Shown one piece after another: positions 42,825 to 53,208 of a stretch of 64,000 nucleotides of DNA. A model generated the notes under the pieces. The model worked only from the letters and a program-made list of their open reading frames with translations. It had not been told where the DNA came from and ran no database searches. The first letter of the stretch is position 1. Each line of letters begins with the position of its first letter. The position numbers and the translations under genes were made by a program. Source of the DNA: Tetrapyrgos nigripes (taxonomy: Eukaryota; Basidiomycota; Agaricomycetes; Agaricales; Campanellaceae); assembly GCA_013368315.1 (NCBI GenBank), contig JAACJM010000111.1, positions 227,992-291,991 of the forward strand, written 5' to 3'.

Positions 42825-43376
42825 TTGAACAGACTCTCTTACACCCACCTCACAAACAACCCCGTACAGAAATTCCTGATAAACACACTGGCTCTTAACT
42901 TCGAACCCCTTCTTGACAACCTACGAACTCGACCCCCACCAATATACCCTTTCCCCATCGAAGAATCAAAATGCTTCGTAAACTACCTAGAAGAACTCAA
43001 AACAACAGTATGCGAACACGCTATCGCATTCGACGACTATTGGATTATACTCAACAAGAGATCGTGGACCTCAGGTGAAGTAACCGTCTCCGAATACCTC
43101 CGAATAAAGATATCACCTGAAAACACTTCTCCACGCTACGTTGCAATTGCAGATACGTGCTACCTCGTCCAACTAGGAGACACAACCCTCCCATATTGGT
43201 TCAGTCATGCTGACTACGAAGATAGCGCCATCTCCGAATTCTGCCAAGAGGAATACCACGAATATCTCCAGACTCGAGTTCCTAGAGTAAACAACTATTA
43301 TAGATCGTTGGTCTCTTGGGAAGATATCTCGGGAGAGCAGTGGGACCATCTGTTTCCGGAAACCGAAAACGAGTGA
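42825..43376 (+). CDS. Element G leader ORF without ATG
   Basis: 183 open codons begin at the PBS and end in TGA directly before the gag ATG, in the same frame as gag. No ATG occurs in the frame. The product looks like a real folded protein, rich in Tyr, Trp and Glu (FDDYWIILNKRSW, YWFSHADYEDSAISEF). It could be the original N-terminus of gag with the TGA a changed CGA, started by a non-ATG codon or a lost ATG. No family recognised. Confidence 0.45.
   Translation: MNRLSYTHLTNNPVQKFLINTLALNFEPLLDNLRTRPPPIYPFPIEESKCFVNYLEELKTTVCEHAIAFDDYWIILNKRSWTSGEVTVSEYLRIKISPENTSPRYVAIADTCYLVQLGDTTLPYWFSHADYEDSAISEFCQEEYHEYLQTRVPRVNNYYRSLVSWEDISGEQWDHLFPETENE
42826..42835 (+). other. Primer-binding site of element G (self-priming type)
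   Basis: TGAACAGACT lies two bases inside the 5' LTR and is the exact reverse complement of AGTCTGTTCA at 42647-42656. Confidence 0.65.
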
Positions 43377-45023
43377 ATGAGCGGAAGCGGAATTCCTAGA
43401 ACCACTAGATCTCGCACAGCCTCACAAAATCCCAGTCGCACCTCCTCTCCCAACTTCGTTTGTCTCCGACGACCTCACGCACACTTTCCTCGAAACCAAC
43501 AAGATTGCTACTTCTCGCACGAAAACCGGTGGGAGTTCTGCACAACCCATCTGTGTCCCAACCGACTCTCCATAAACAATCGACCCCTCTCAGTCGAAGA
43601 ACAAACAGTCGGTATCGAACCAGTTCTACTCTTCCAATCACTCCCATCAGAACCAACCATGGAAAACCCGAATCCTACCACAACCCCGTCACCGACTCCT
43701 TCTCACGAACCAAACCCAAACAACGAAACTCCCTCAGAATCCCAAAACCCTCTCAACAGATCCCCAACGGACAGTACTCCTAGTGCAGTCCAAGAACCTA
43801 TATCAGTCAATCCCTCACTACCAATCGACTTCCACTCCATTCATGCCGCTCTCGAAATGTCTGAAAACCCTGCCTCAGCTACAGCCGCTGCAGGAGGAAC
43901 CCAAGCTCCCTGAGACGCCGTACCACCCGACGACGACGCTCAGTCCTCGGTCTTTCCCAATATGACTACCAAAGAATGAGGAGTAAAGCCAGAAAAGTTC
44001 ACAGGAGACCGGAACCAAACAAAGGATTGGATGGCCGAATTTAACAACTATCTTTGGCTCAACGATCAAGTCTATCCCACTGAAGAGGAAAAGATATCAT
44101 TCTTCCTCACGTTGTTCTCAGGAGAAGAAGCTAAACGATGGGCTCATAACATGATGGTAAAGGTGTTTGAAGAAGAAGACGATTTCAGCGATAGCGACGA
44201 AGAATATACAAGTACTGATGAAGATTCCTCCACCTCGAAACCGAAAACGAAAGGAAAATCCTGGACTCTACGCGAAATAAAGCGAGAATTCCTACGGGAT
44301 TTCAAACCCTCAGCTCGGGAAACCCAGACCCAAACCAAAATAGAACACATCAAAATGGAGGGAGCCCTGGCCGATATAGATAAGTACAACTCCCAATTCA
44401 AACGATACGCTGACGATACTGGCTATAACGACAAGGCGTTAATGAAGTACTATCGAAAGGGACTCCCCCGAGGACTAGTCGACCGGATCTCCTACCTATC
44501 CACTCAACCCAGAAATCTCGCGGCATTACAAAAGGCAGCGGTAAAACAACACATGATTTGGTTGGAAAGACAGGAAGAGAAAACCTCATGGAGTAAACCT
44601 CGAAGGGAGGAAGGACAACCGGGAAGGGGATCACAGGGCACGAGAAGTGGTCGAGCAAGAAGTATGGAAGTAAACGCCTTCCAAGATAACGTCCCAGGTG
44701 CATCTTCAATCACTAAATATCCACCGAAACTGACCCCCCAAGAAAGGGACAAAATGAGGAAGGAAGGGCGATGTTTCAGGTGCCGAGGACAGGGACATAT
44801 GGGTAACGATTGCCCTACGTTCCCTAGCACGCCTCCAACCACTCCCAACAACACGACCTGGAGACCCTCCATAAAGAAAACCGCAGTTGTCACAGAGACC
44901 TCGGAGCCCAAGGTCAACCCTACCACGGATAACATCTCAGAACTCACTGCCAGAATCGGAGCATTGTCAGGAGAAGAGAAAGAAGGGCTACTAAAGAAGT
45001 TCGTAACAGAATCGGATTTTTGA
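43377..45023 (+). pseudogene. Element G gag (two in-frame TGA codons)
   Basis: ATG at 43377. The first 178 codons are Pro/Thr/Ser-rich and end at TGA (43911). Another TGA follows at 43977, after which the frame is open to 45023. The capsid part shows GVKPEKFTGDRNQTKDWM and WTLREIKREFLRDFKP. One zinc knuckle, CFRCRGQGHMGNDC, lies near the end. An acidic EEEDDFSDSDEE stretch sits in the capsid part. It ends Asp-Phe-stop on five T, where a -1 slip leads into pol. Confidence 0.85.
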
Positions 45024-48000
45024 ATACCTCCCCTGCCACGTCGTCGGGAGGAGGGACATGGACATACATACCAGTAAAACACAGGCAATACACAAGCCTT
45101 ATACCCTTTCGTAAGCCACGATCCCCATCTGAATTGAGAATCACGGCAATCACTCGAAACCAACAGACCCCCTCAATAGAGCTTAAAACCGAATTGATCG
45201 GGAAAATAACTGGACGAAAAATCAACGCAACCGCTCTGCTAGACAGTGGAGCAGAAGGAATCATCATTAATGATGCCTTCGCCCAAAAACATCATCTCAA
45301 ACGCATCCCCCTAGAAAAACCATTTCCGGTTCGAAACGTCGACAGATCAGAAAACGTGATGGGATGGGTAAGGCACTACACCATTCAAAAATTACGAATC
45401 TACACCCAAGACCACCAATCTCACCACGAAGAAACCGCCGAGTTTTATATCACGGATATCGGAGATCACGATATCATCTTGGGTACCGATTGGTTACGAC
45501 ATCATAATCCGGAGATCGACTGGGTGACATCAGAGATCAACCTAACACGATGCCCCAACGCTTGTGCACTGGGAAAAGCCCCAGTATTAACCAAAGCTAA
45601 GTCGAAAATCTCCCCTCCAAAAACAAAACAACCTGAAATAGTCGACCCCAGAACACATCACCGAAATTACCAAGTAATATTCAAAGACATCGTAGGACCT
45701 CACAAAACGACACCACAACCCAAGGTGGCCGGACAACGTCGATCACAACGACCTAGGAAGATCCAACTGCAAAGAGTGGACTTAGGAGTGATGCTTGGCT
45801 CAGAAGACACGACTGGACAATGGAATGTCCCAGAACAATGGAGTGAACTCGTTATGGAATATCTAGATACCCCAAACGACCCTGACGAAGGTCTGTCAGG
45901 AACCAAGCTGAGTATCCGAACTGCCTTTACCAAAGCACGACGAAACACTGAAGACGAATCCACAAACTCGCCAACCACGTTACAAGAACAAATACCCAAA
46001 CAATATCACGAATACTTATCGGTGTTCGACAAAAAGACTTCAGAACGCTTACCCCAACGAAGCGATTGGGACCATGCAATCGAGCTACAAGACAGCTTCC
46101 AACCACGCGCATGTAAAACATACCCTCTTTCCCCAAACGAACAATCCGAACTCGACTCCTTCCTGAACGAAAATCTCGAAAAAGGATATATTAAACCATC
46201 AAAATCTCCAATGGCAAGTCCCTTCTTCTTTGTTAAGAAAAAGGACGGAAAGCTACGCCCAGTACAGGATTACAGAGCACTCAATAAGGGTACCGTGAAA
46301 AACGCGTACCCACTACCCCTCATCCCAGAACTAATCGACAAACTCAAGAACGCATATGTGTTCAGTAAAATCAACCTACGGTGGGGATACAATAACATCC
46401 GTATCAAAGAGGGGGACGAATGGAAAGCCGCCTTCAAAACCAACCAAGGACTATTTGAGCCGACTGTCATGTTTTTTGGACTAATGAACTCGCCAGCGAC
46501 CTTCCAAGCAATGATGAACACTATTTTCAAGGACCTCATCGACCAAGGGAAGATCGTCATCTATATGGATGACATTTTAGTATTCACCCATGACCTAGAA
46601 GAACATCGAGAATTAGTTCGAACAGTTCTACAACAACTACGAGACAACGACCTATACGCCAAACCTGAAAAATGCGTATTCGAAGCAGAAAAGGTCGACT
46701 TCTTGGGACTGATTGTCTCGCACGACACCTTGTCGATGGACCCAGCCAAGGTAGAAGGAGTACTTGAATGGCCAACCCCCAAAACAGTAAAGGAAGTTCA
46801 GGCCTTCTTAGGATTCGGAAACTTCTACAGACGCTTCATCAAAGACTTTTCGAAAATCGCACGCCCCCTCTTCGATCTGACGAGGAAGGACAACCACTAG
46901 AACTGGGGAACAGAGGCCGAAAAGGCATTTCAATCCCTCAAAACGGCCTTCACATCCAAACCCGTCCTACTGATGCCAGATCACACGAAGCCATACCGAG
47001 TGGAAGTAGACGCATCAGACTACGCAACGGGGGGGATACTCATGCAAACCGGAGAAGACAATCGATGGCACCCAGTCGCCTACATCTCCAAATCCCTCTC
47101 AGAAACCGAACGAAACTACGACATCCACGACAAGGAATTACTGGCAATCATACGGGCGCTGGAAGCATGGAGACACTATCTGGAGGGGGCCCCCCATTCT
47201 ATCGAAATCTTCACCGACCACAGAAACTTGGAGTATTTCCAGACCGCCCAAAAGCTCAGTCAGCGACAGGCACGATGGGCGTTGTTCCTCACACGATTTG
47301 AGTTCTCCCTCCAACATAAACCAGGAAGTCTGAATAAAGCTGACCCATTGTCTAGACGACCAGACCACAAAATCGGGACTGAGAACGACAACACCGACAG
47401 AATCCTTCTCGACCCCAAATTCTTCCGAATCCGAGCGACTAGACAAGGAACAGTAACCGCTATAGGAGACGTAGAACTACGACGGAGAATCAAGGAATGC
47501 CCCAAGAGGGACCTAGAGGTAGTAAGTGCCTTAGATGTCATCCTACGAAACGGACCACGTTCGCTGGTGAAGAATCTACAGGAATGGAACTACGAAGATG
47601 GAATCATCTTATTCCGAGGCAAAATCTATGTACCAGCAGATAACGACCTCCGACGGGATATCGTAAAACTACACCACGACTCCCTGGCAACAGGACACCC
47701 CGGACGATACAAGACCTACGAACTAGTCAGCAGAGAATTTTGGTGGCCAGGAATGTCAGTCTTCGTCAGAGACTACGTAGCTGGCTGCGCCAAATGCCAG
47801 GCGACGAAAACCAACAACCATCCCACTCGGATCCCCTTAATTCCCACCGAAATTCCAGAACGTCCGTTTGGGACTATTACCACCGACTTCATCACGGATC
47901 TCCCCGAATGTAAAGGGTTCAATGCAATTCACGTCACAGTCGACAAGTCAACAAAAACGGTCATCATATCGCCGTGCACAAAAACAATTGACAGTGACGG

Positions 48001-48937
48001 AACGGTGAATCTGCTACTTGACAACACTTGGCGGCAGTATGGATTGTGGGACAAAATGATATCCGACCGAGGACCGCAGTTCGCTAGCAAGGTCATGACC
48101 GCGATCCATGAGAAGCTAGGCATAACTTCAGCCCTTAGTACCGCTTACCACCCACAGACTGACGGAGAGTCGGAGCGATACAATCAAGAATTGGAACAGT
48201 TCCTACGGATCTTCTGTAACTACCGACAAGAAGACTGGGTGGACTATCTACCCTACGCCGAATTTAGTCATAACACCAGAATCCATGCAGCGACAGGAAA
48301 ATCCCCCTTCGAACTCCTACACAGATACCAACCACGCTTCTTTCCATCATTCAATCCAACCTCTAACCTACCGACGGTAGAGGAACGACTCGAAAACCTC
48401 AACCAACTCAGGGACGAACTCAAAGCAAGCCTGACATCGGCCGCCGAGACAATGAAAGCACAGCATGGAAATCATTCCATGTCCTGGACAGGGTACAAGG
48501 TCGGAGATAAGGTGCTACTCGACGGAAAAAATCTAAAGACAACAAGACCGAAAGCTAAGTTGTCCGATTGTCGTCATGGCCCATTCGAGATCATTGAAGT
48601 AATCAGCCAGGTTAACTACAAATTGAAATTACCGACAACCTGGCGTATACACCCTGTCTTCCACGCTTCCCTATTAACGCCGTACGTCGAAACGGACGCT
48701 CACGGACCAAATTACCCCGAACCTCCCGCGGAGCTGCTAGACGCAGACAAAGAATACGATGTTGAAATGATATTAGACTCAAAACCAACCAGAAACAGAA
48801 AAGGTACTCAGTACCTCATCAAATGGTTGGACTATCCCGACTCGGAGAATACTTGGGTACCTACGTCAAACCTGACCAAGGTAAAAGACATGATCGAAGA
48901 ATTCCATCAGAAACACCCCCGAGCTTACCGACACTAA
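45020..48937 (+). pseudogene. Element G pol: protease, RT, RNase H, integrase, chromodomain
   Basis: One frame of about 1305 codons with a single TAG at 46898 (DNH*NWGT, where Trp is expected). Protease is ALLDSGAEGIIIND with IILGTDWLRHHNPEIDW. RT has QDYRALNKGTVKNAY, PTVMFFGLMNSPATFQ and VIYMDDILVF, so the catalytic motif is intact. RNase H has VEVDASDYATGG. Integrase has HHDSLATGHPG, CAKCQAT, TTDFITDLPE, ISDRGPQF and TDGESERYNQE. The chromodomain is YDVEMILDSKP, YLIKWLDYPDSENTW. Pol is -1 relative to gag. Confidence 0.93.
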
Positions 48938-49096
48938 CGGCGTCTACTGTCACCACCTAATTGACGGCGACTTTGTCGCCTCCCACCACCACAAACAAGG
49001 ACTCGTTAAAAGGCAGATATACCGAAACTAAACGACAGAACAAGCTCAATCACATCCTACCACACACCTCTTCACCCTCTCACTATACCTCCATCA

Positions 49097-49632
49097 TGAC
49101 TACACCCATCGCTATCACAGTCTCGACTACCACCACAACAACAATCGACCCGTTGACGGACAACACCGGACGCTGCAGATACGGTCAACGATCAGGCCGG
49201 CGTTGCAGACTAGACGAAGGGCACACGGGGAGGCACAGCGGATGTAATCAATGCATCTGGCCAGGACATGAATCGTCAAAATGATGCAAGTTGGGAGCAG
49301 GACACCGAGCGAGATGCGCTACCTACCGGTCTAGCCTCCGAGCCAACGAACGAAACAACCTGGGATGGGGAGATGCAAGCGTATGGGGAGGAAACACTCA
49401 GTTAAACTATGTCGACGACAACATCAGATGGGGTAACAACAACGATGGATGGGGAACATGGGAAGGGATAGGATGGGGGGGACGTGAGTCAGACCTAACA
49501 GGATGGGGCACCTTCCCCAACGACTCACCGGAAACTTGGCCGACTATACGTGGTTTGGACAAAAGGATCAAGAAGCAGTGGACGAAGCAGTGGACCAATT
49601 GGCTTCCGAGCTCTGGTGAAAGCTCGACCTAG
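49097..49632 (+). pseudogene. Element G ORF3: Cys/His cluster plus WG/GW-repeat protein (one TGA)
   Basis: A sense-strand third ORF between the chromodomain end and the PPT, ATG at 49097, TAG at 49630. The start is Thr-rich. The Cys/His cluster has the spacing C-x9-C-x5-H-x3-H-x2-C-x2-C, then a Cys and GHRARC. The middle has LGWG, VWGG, IRWG, DGWG, GWGG and GWG. The tail is RGLDKRIKKQWTKQW and NWLP. All of this aligns with E ORF3 at 26390-26914. A TGA at 49282 splits the cluster. WG/GW repeats are the known Argonaute-hook signature in GW182-type proteins and in some plant-virus silencing suppressors; that role here is a hypothesis. Confidence 0.78.
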
Positions 49633-49643
49633 AGGGGGGGTAG
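49631..49643 (+). other. Polypurine tract of element G
   Basis: AGAGGGGGGGTAG directly precedes the 3' LTR at 49644 and overlaps the stop codon of ORF3. Confidence 0.82.
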
Positions 49644-50117
49644 TGTCATGAATCGTCTCCCGTCTCTTTGATCTCCTCTTCATTTCCTTCTACTACCTAT
49701 TCACTTCTATTCACTGTTCTATCACCTTCCATAAACCCATAAACACTAATTACTTCTCATCATTGTCCACCCCGATCTATGACTCACTTCTCCGCTTCCT
49801 TTATCTCCATGGACATTCTCACACATATACTCCTTTACTTAACTCACATTCTTATCTCCTCCGATCTCTAGGCTCCATGGACATTCTCACATATTCATTC
49901 CTCTCTTATATATATCTTGGATCTCGTAGCTAGATTCCTTAGTCTGTTCACTTCGTCTCCACTCCGCTCCTAGTACAGTGCAGTGTCGAGCATAGTCAGC
50001 TACTCGACCCCTTTCGTCTCCATTATCCTTTCTCTATCTCATCTCATTGTAACTTGCCAAATCTATCTGTTCATTGTGTGACTTGGGTGGTTTTGCTAAG
50101 TGACAACGTTCTTGACA
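49644..50117 (+). repeat. 3' LTR of element G
   Basis: 474 bases from TGTCATGAATC to CTTGACA, followed by the target duplication CTTAT at 50118-50122. Confidence 0.96.
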
Positions 50118-50130
50118 CTTATCCTCAAAA

Positions 50131-50284
50131 GTGTAATTCTATGATGTAAAATATGGAAAGAGAATTAATTTTCAAGACTAAGCACTGACTTCGCGCACAT
50201 GTGACCTTGTCGCTCCTTGTCCTCAACGTCCAACATCGCAACAAGCTCAGAATATTATTCTATTGCAAATTTTCCAAACTCTCG
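50131..50284 (+). repeat. Repeat A2 of element F
   Basis: It matches A1 at 36201-36357 from GTGTAATTCTATGATG. It follows the completed end of B1 (50123-50130). Confidence 0.88.
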
Positions 50285-50429
50285 ACCCACCACCACCCTC
50301 TGCACCATCATTTTATCACAATTTCACGTAACTATCCATTGATATCAAATATAAAATACAAGGTTTCAAAACGACATCCTTTCACACACGCTTCTACTTG
50401 CAGGCTGTCGTCCAGAGTAAAATAAGTTG

Positions 50430-50574
50430 GGTAGTCATAATTTATTTCCCTCTGGACAAAACCAACACTGAATAATTATCCCACGAACTCTCGGAATAAT
50501 TATTCTGCCAGTCTCTCCCACTACGACAGCATGTCTGTGGTCCGTGTCGCGAAAGGAAGTCTTATCCTCAAAAA
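50430..50574 (+). repeat. Repeat B2 of element F (3' end)
   Basis: It matches B1 at 42214-42349 and runs on through CTTATCCTCAAAA, which is also the end of B1 once element G is removed. Confidence 0.88.
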
Positions 50575-51400
50575 TGATGTCATCTGTCCTCGGATCACTT
50601 ACTTGGTTCAGACTTAAGCCTAGGTCTGACTCAAACCAATCCCATCTTCCCAAGCATCTTCTCATACCAGTCCTCAAGGTTTAGGTGAGTACACCTCAAG
50701 ACACACTGACTTACATAGTAAGTCAAACCCATAAGGTTATCTTTCAGTATAGTGCCATTGGGGAGACAAGGTATAACAGAGAATTGCCTAAGCTTGCTAG
50801 CAGTTCACTCTTAATGACCCTGTCTGGCAGTCAACTAACCTGTTTAAGTGTCTCACGAAGCCCCGATGCATCGTGTCTTCCATTCAGAACCAATGCTTGA
50901 CTGGCTGGTTTCGTTTCTTTGATTTCAAGATCTCTGCAAACTGCATCATCCAATGACAGTATCAATTAACTAAATCAAAAGCTGGGTTTTCCACCAATGC
51001 AGTTGGGATCCTTACAGCCTTGGGTATGCCTCTTCCATTTCCTGGTTCAATATAGAAAGTATCTGTCATGACAGTATTATTTTCAGGGTATTTTCATTCA
51101 TTTTCTGTTTCTTTTCTTCATCAGTCACTGCCTTTTGATCATCGTTTTGATCATCCTTTGCCCTATCTTTTGTTCATCTTTCCTTGATCATCTATGCACA
51201 GCTATCATCCCCTGTTTCATCATTTGTTAATCTTTTTATGATACATCTCTTACAGGAACACTATGCACAGCTTGTTCATCTTTTGTTCATCTTTTCATGA
51301 TACATCTCTTACAGAGACAATAGGCTGTACTTTGATTGTTCTGAACAGTTCTCTGATTTCTTTCTTTGCTTTGCTCAGTTTTTATCTTTCTTTCTGTTCT
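50575..51400 (+). other. Region before element H, probably including its LTR
   Basis: No gene recognised. TGTCATGAC near 51067 resembles the LTR start of element E (TGTCATGAAG), and a TATATAAG lies at 51404, so the LTR of H may span this part. There is no second copy in the window. Short repeats of TTTGTTCATCTTTT and GATACATCTCTTACAG occur between 51170 and 51320. Confidence 0.4.
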
Positions 51401-51403
51401 GTG

Positions 51404-51411
51404 TATATAAG
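51404..51411 (+). promoter_or_regulatory. Probable TATA box of element H
   Basis: TATATAAG about 650 bases upstream of the gag ATG, at the place an LTR promoter would be expected. I could not find a convincing PBS complement near it. Confidence 0.45.
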
Positions 51412-51454
51412 CTTAGAGTAGTAGCTCCCTAGTCCCCATCTTAACCTCTTCATC

Positions 51455-52138
51455 TTGGGACTAGGTGAGCATCTCATGTATTCCTTGTCTTCATTCAATA
51501 TTAACTTCGTCTTGGGACTAGTCTCTTATCATTATCTGTCTACTGCTGTTCTGTTTACACCTATTGCTTTGAGCCAAGTGGGTGCTCTTTATCACATTAA
51601 GTCAAGATCTCTTGCTGCACCAACAGCCTACTTATCAGGTTGTCCTTGCAGAAACTCTGTTACCACATCTACAGAACCCTCTCGAGCACTATCTCGTGCT
51701 TCTCGTACTTCCCATGCACCCAGTTCTGTATCCAGCAAGTTGTCTTGTCTAGGACAACTACACGGCTTTGATCTAATCAATCGGAGACATGTCTGTTTTG
51801 ATCTTGACAGCTATTTTGAAGATGGAGACAAAGGATTCTTTAACTGTCCAAGCCATCCTTGTCCAAACGCTTATATCTGTTCCATTTCCCAAGTCCATTA
51901 CTATAGTTGGGAAGACAACGACACTCATATTGACTGTATCATCTTACCTACCAGTTCAGCCTTCTTCATCAGCATTTCTGTTACCTACCGCTTCCATCAC
52001 CCACATTCCACACCCCTGTCATTCCATCGTCTCCCATTTCTTCAGATATCAATATGTCTGAACAAGCTCAACAACCCCATTTTGATATCCATTGTGCCGA
52101 ACAAATTCATCAGGCAGCTACCATTCAGGACATCATAA
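51455..52138 (+). CDS. Element H leader ORF upstream of gag
   Basis: An open frame of 227 codons that overlaps the start of gag in a different frame. Its middle part (CFDLDSYFEDGDKGFFN, HPCPNAY) resembles the leader block of element E (TQPCPHAY), which argues that it is coding. The N-terminal part may lie in the LTR or hold an intron. The function is unknown. Confidence 0.4.
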   Translation: MGLGEHLMYSLSSFNINFVLGLVSYHYLSTAVLFTPIALSQVGALYHIKSRSLAAPTAYLSGCPCRNSVTTSTEPSRALSRASRTSHAPSSVSSKLSCLGQLHGFDLINRRHVCFDLDSYFEDGDKGFFNCPSHPCPNAYICSISQVHYYSWEDNDTHIDCIILPTSSAFFISISVTYRFHHPHSTPLSFHRLPFLQISICLNKLNNPILISIVPNKFIRQLPFRTS

Positions 52139-53208
52139 ATGCTCATGGACTTCTCCAAGAGCAAGTCACTACATTCCTCCAATGCATAAACCAGCAACAG
52201 ACTCAACCCCAGCCTCAGGCTCACACGATAAGCCAGAGCTCTGATAAATCCAGTATGGCCAAGCCTGAACCCTTTAAGGGTAAGGCCGTAGATGTCAGGT
52301 CTTTCCTGGTGTCTTTCAGGAACTGGGCTGGAGAACAGAGAGATATTGCTGAAATGAAGGAAAAATGATCTGATCTGCACTTTCATTCATGCAGGGGGAG
52401 GCATACATTGAAGAAGCTATGGCATATGACAGGACTGCTCAGACTGTCAATCCATTTAACAGAACTTGAAATGCATTTGTGGAAGCTTTTAAACCATGGT
52501 TTGGATCATTGGATGAACAGGCAGATGCACGAGACACAGGGAAAACAGACAGTTGTGAAGTATATTCAGGTATTCAGGGACCTGGGTCAAAGGACAGGTT
52601 ATTCTGACAAAGATCTCTGAGCTTGTCTTGAACAAGGACTCAACTATAATCTCTGAGTTGGCTTAGCCCCCATTGAGGCAGTGAAAGGCAAGCCAATTTC
52701 ACTTGATGATTTGGTTAGAAGGATCACCACTCTCAAGAACCTCATTCACCACAAACAGGGTCATAAGACCACCACTACTACCTCCACTTCTACCTCCACT
52801 TCCGATCCCTATGCTATGGACATTGACGCCACTCGCACTGGCAATGGTAAAACGCACAAAGACTACCTTTGTGCTATGCAAAACCATTGCTATGGTTGTG
52901 GTGCTCCAGGCCACATGAAGCCTCAGTGCAACCATAAGGAGGCCAAGTGCAACTACTGTGCTTGGAAGGGTCATTTGGATCATGTCTGTCAGGACAAGTT
53001 CATGGGTCTGTTACGTCCTCAGAGGCAATGCATTGCCGCCACTACTACAGACGACTACTTCACATTATTTCCATCTGAATCCCCAGCTGTTCCTTCCACG
53101 TCCACTACTTCATCCCCAGATTATTCTGCACAACTCACTGCTCTCCAAAATGCTATGACTCAACAGGCTGTCATTTTGGCTACATTTATGAAGAAGATGG
53201 ATTTTTAA
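52054..53208 (+). pseudogene. Element H gag
   Basis: ATG at 52054 (MSEQAQQPHFDI). The capsid part has KPEPFKGKAVDVRSFL, close to the E motif KPAPFKGEPAKLDSF. It is broken by a TGA and frameshifts between 52365 and 52680. The end has two zinc knuckles, CYGCGAPGHMKPQC and CNYCAWKGHLDHVC. It ends Asp-Phe-stop on five T, the same junction as E and G. Confidence 0.82.

Larger units (their letters stand above)
42350..50117 (+). mobile_element. Chromovirus G, complete Ty3/Gypsy element (7768 bp)
   Basis: It has 474-bp LTRs differing at six positions, a TSD CTTAT (42345-42349 and 50118-50122), a PBS, leader ORF, gag, pol with chromodomain, ORF3 and a PPT. Only one nonsense change breaks pol and a few TGA codons break gag and ORF3. 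It is the best preserved retroelement in the window. Confidence 0.95.
36201..50574 (+). mobile_element. Ngaro/PAT-type tyrosine-recombinase retrotransposon F
   Basis: It encodes gag, RT-RNase H and a tyrosine recombinase, with no integrase. It has split direct repeats in the order A1 (36201), coding part, B1 (42214), A2 (50131), B2 (50430), the layout known from Ngaro/PAT members of the DIRS order. Element G is inserted at the end of B1; removing it and one CTTAT makes B1-A2-B2 contiguous. Coding parts are damaged by several stops and lost active-site residues. Confidence 0.88.
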
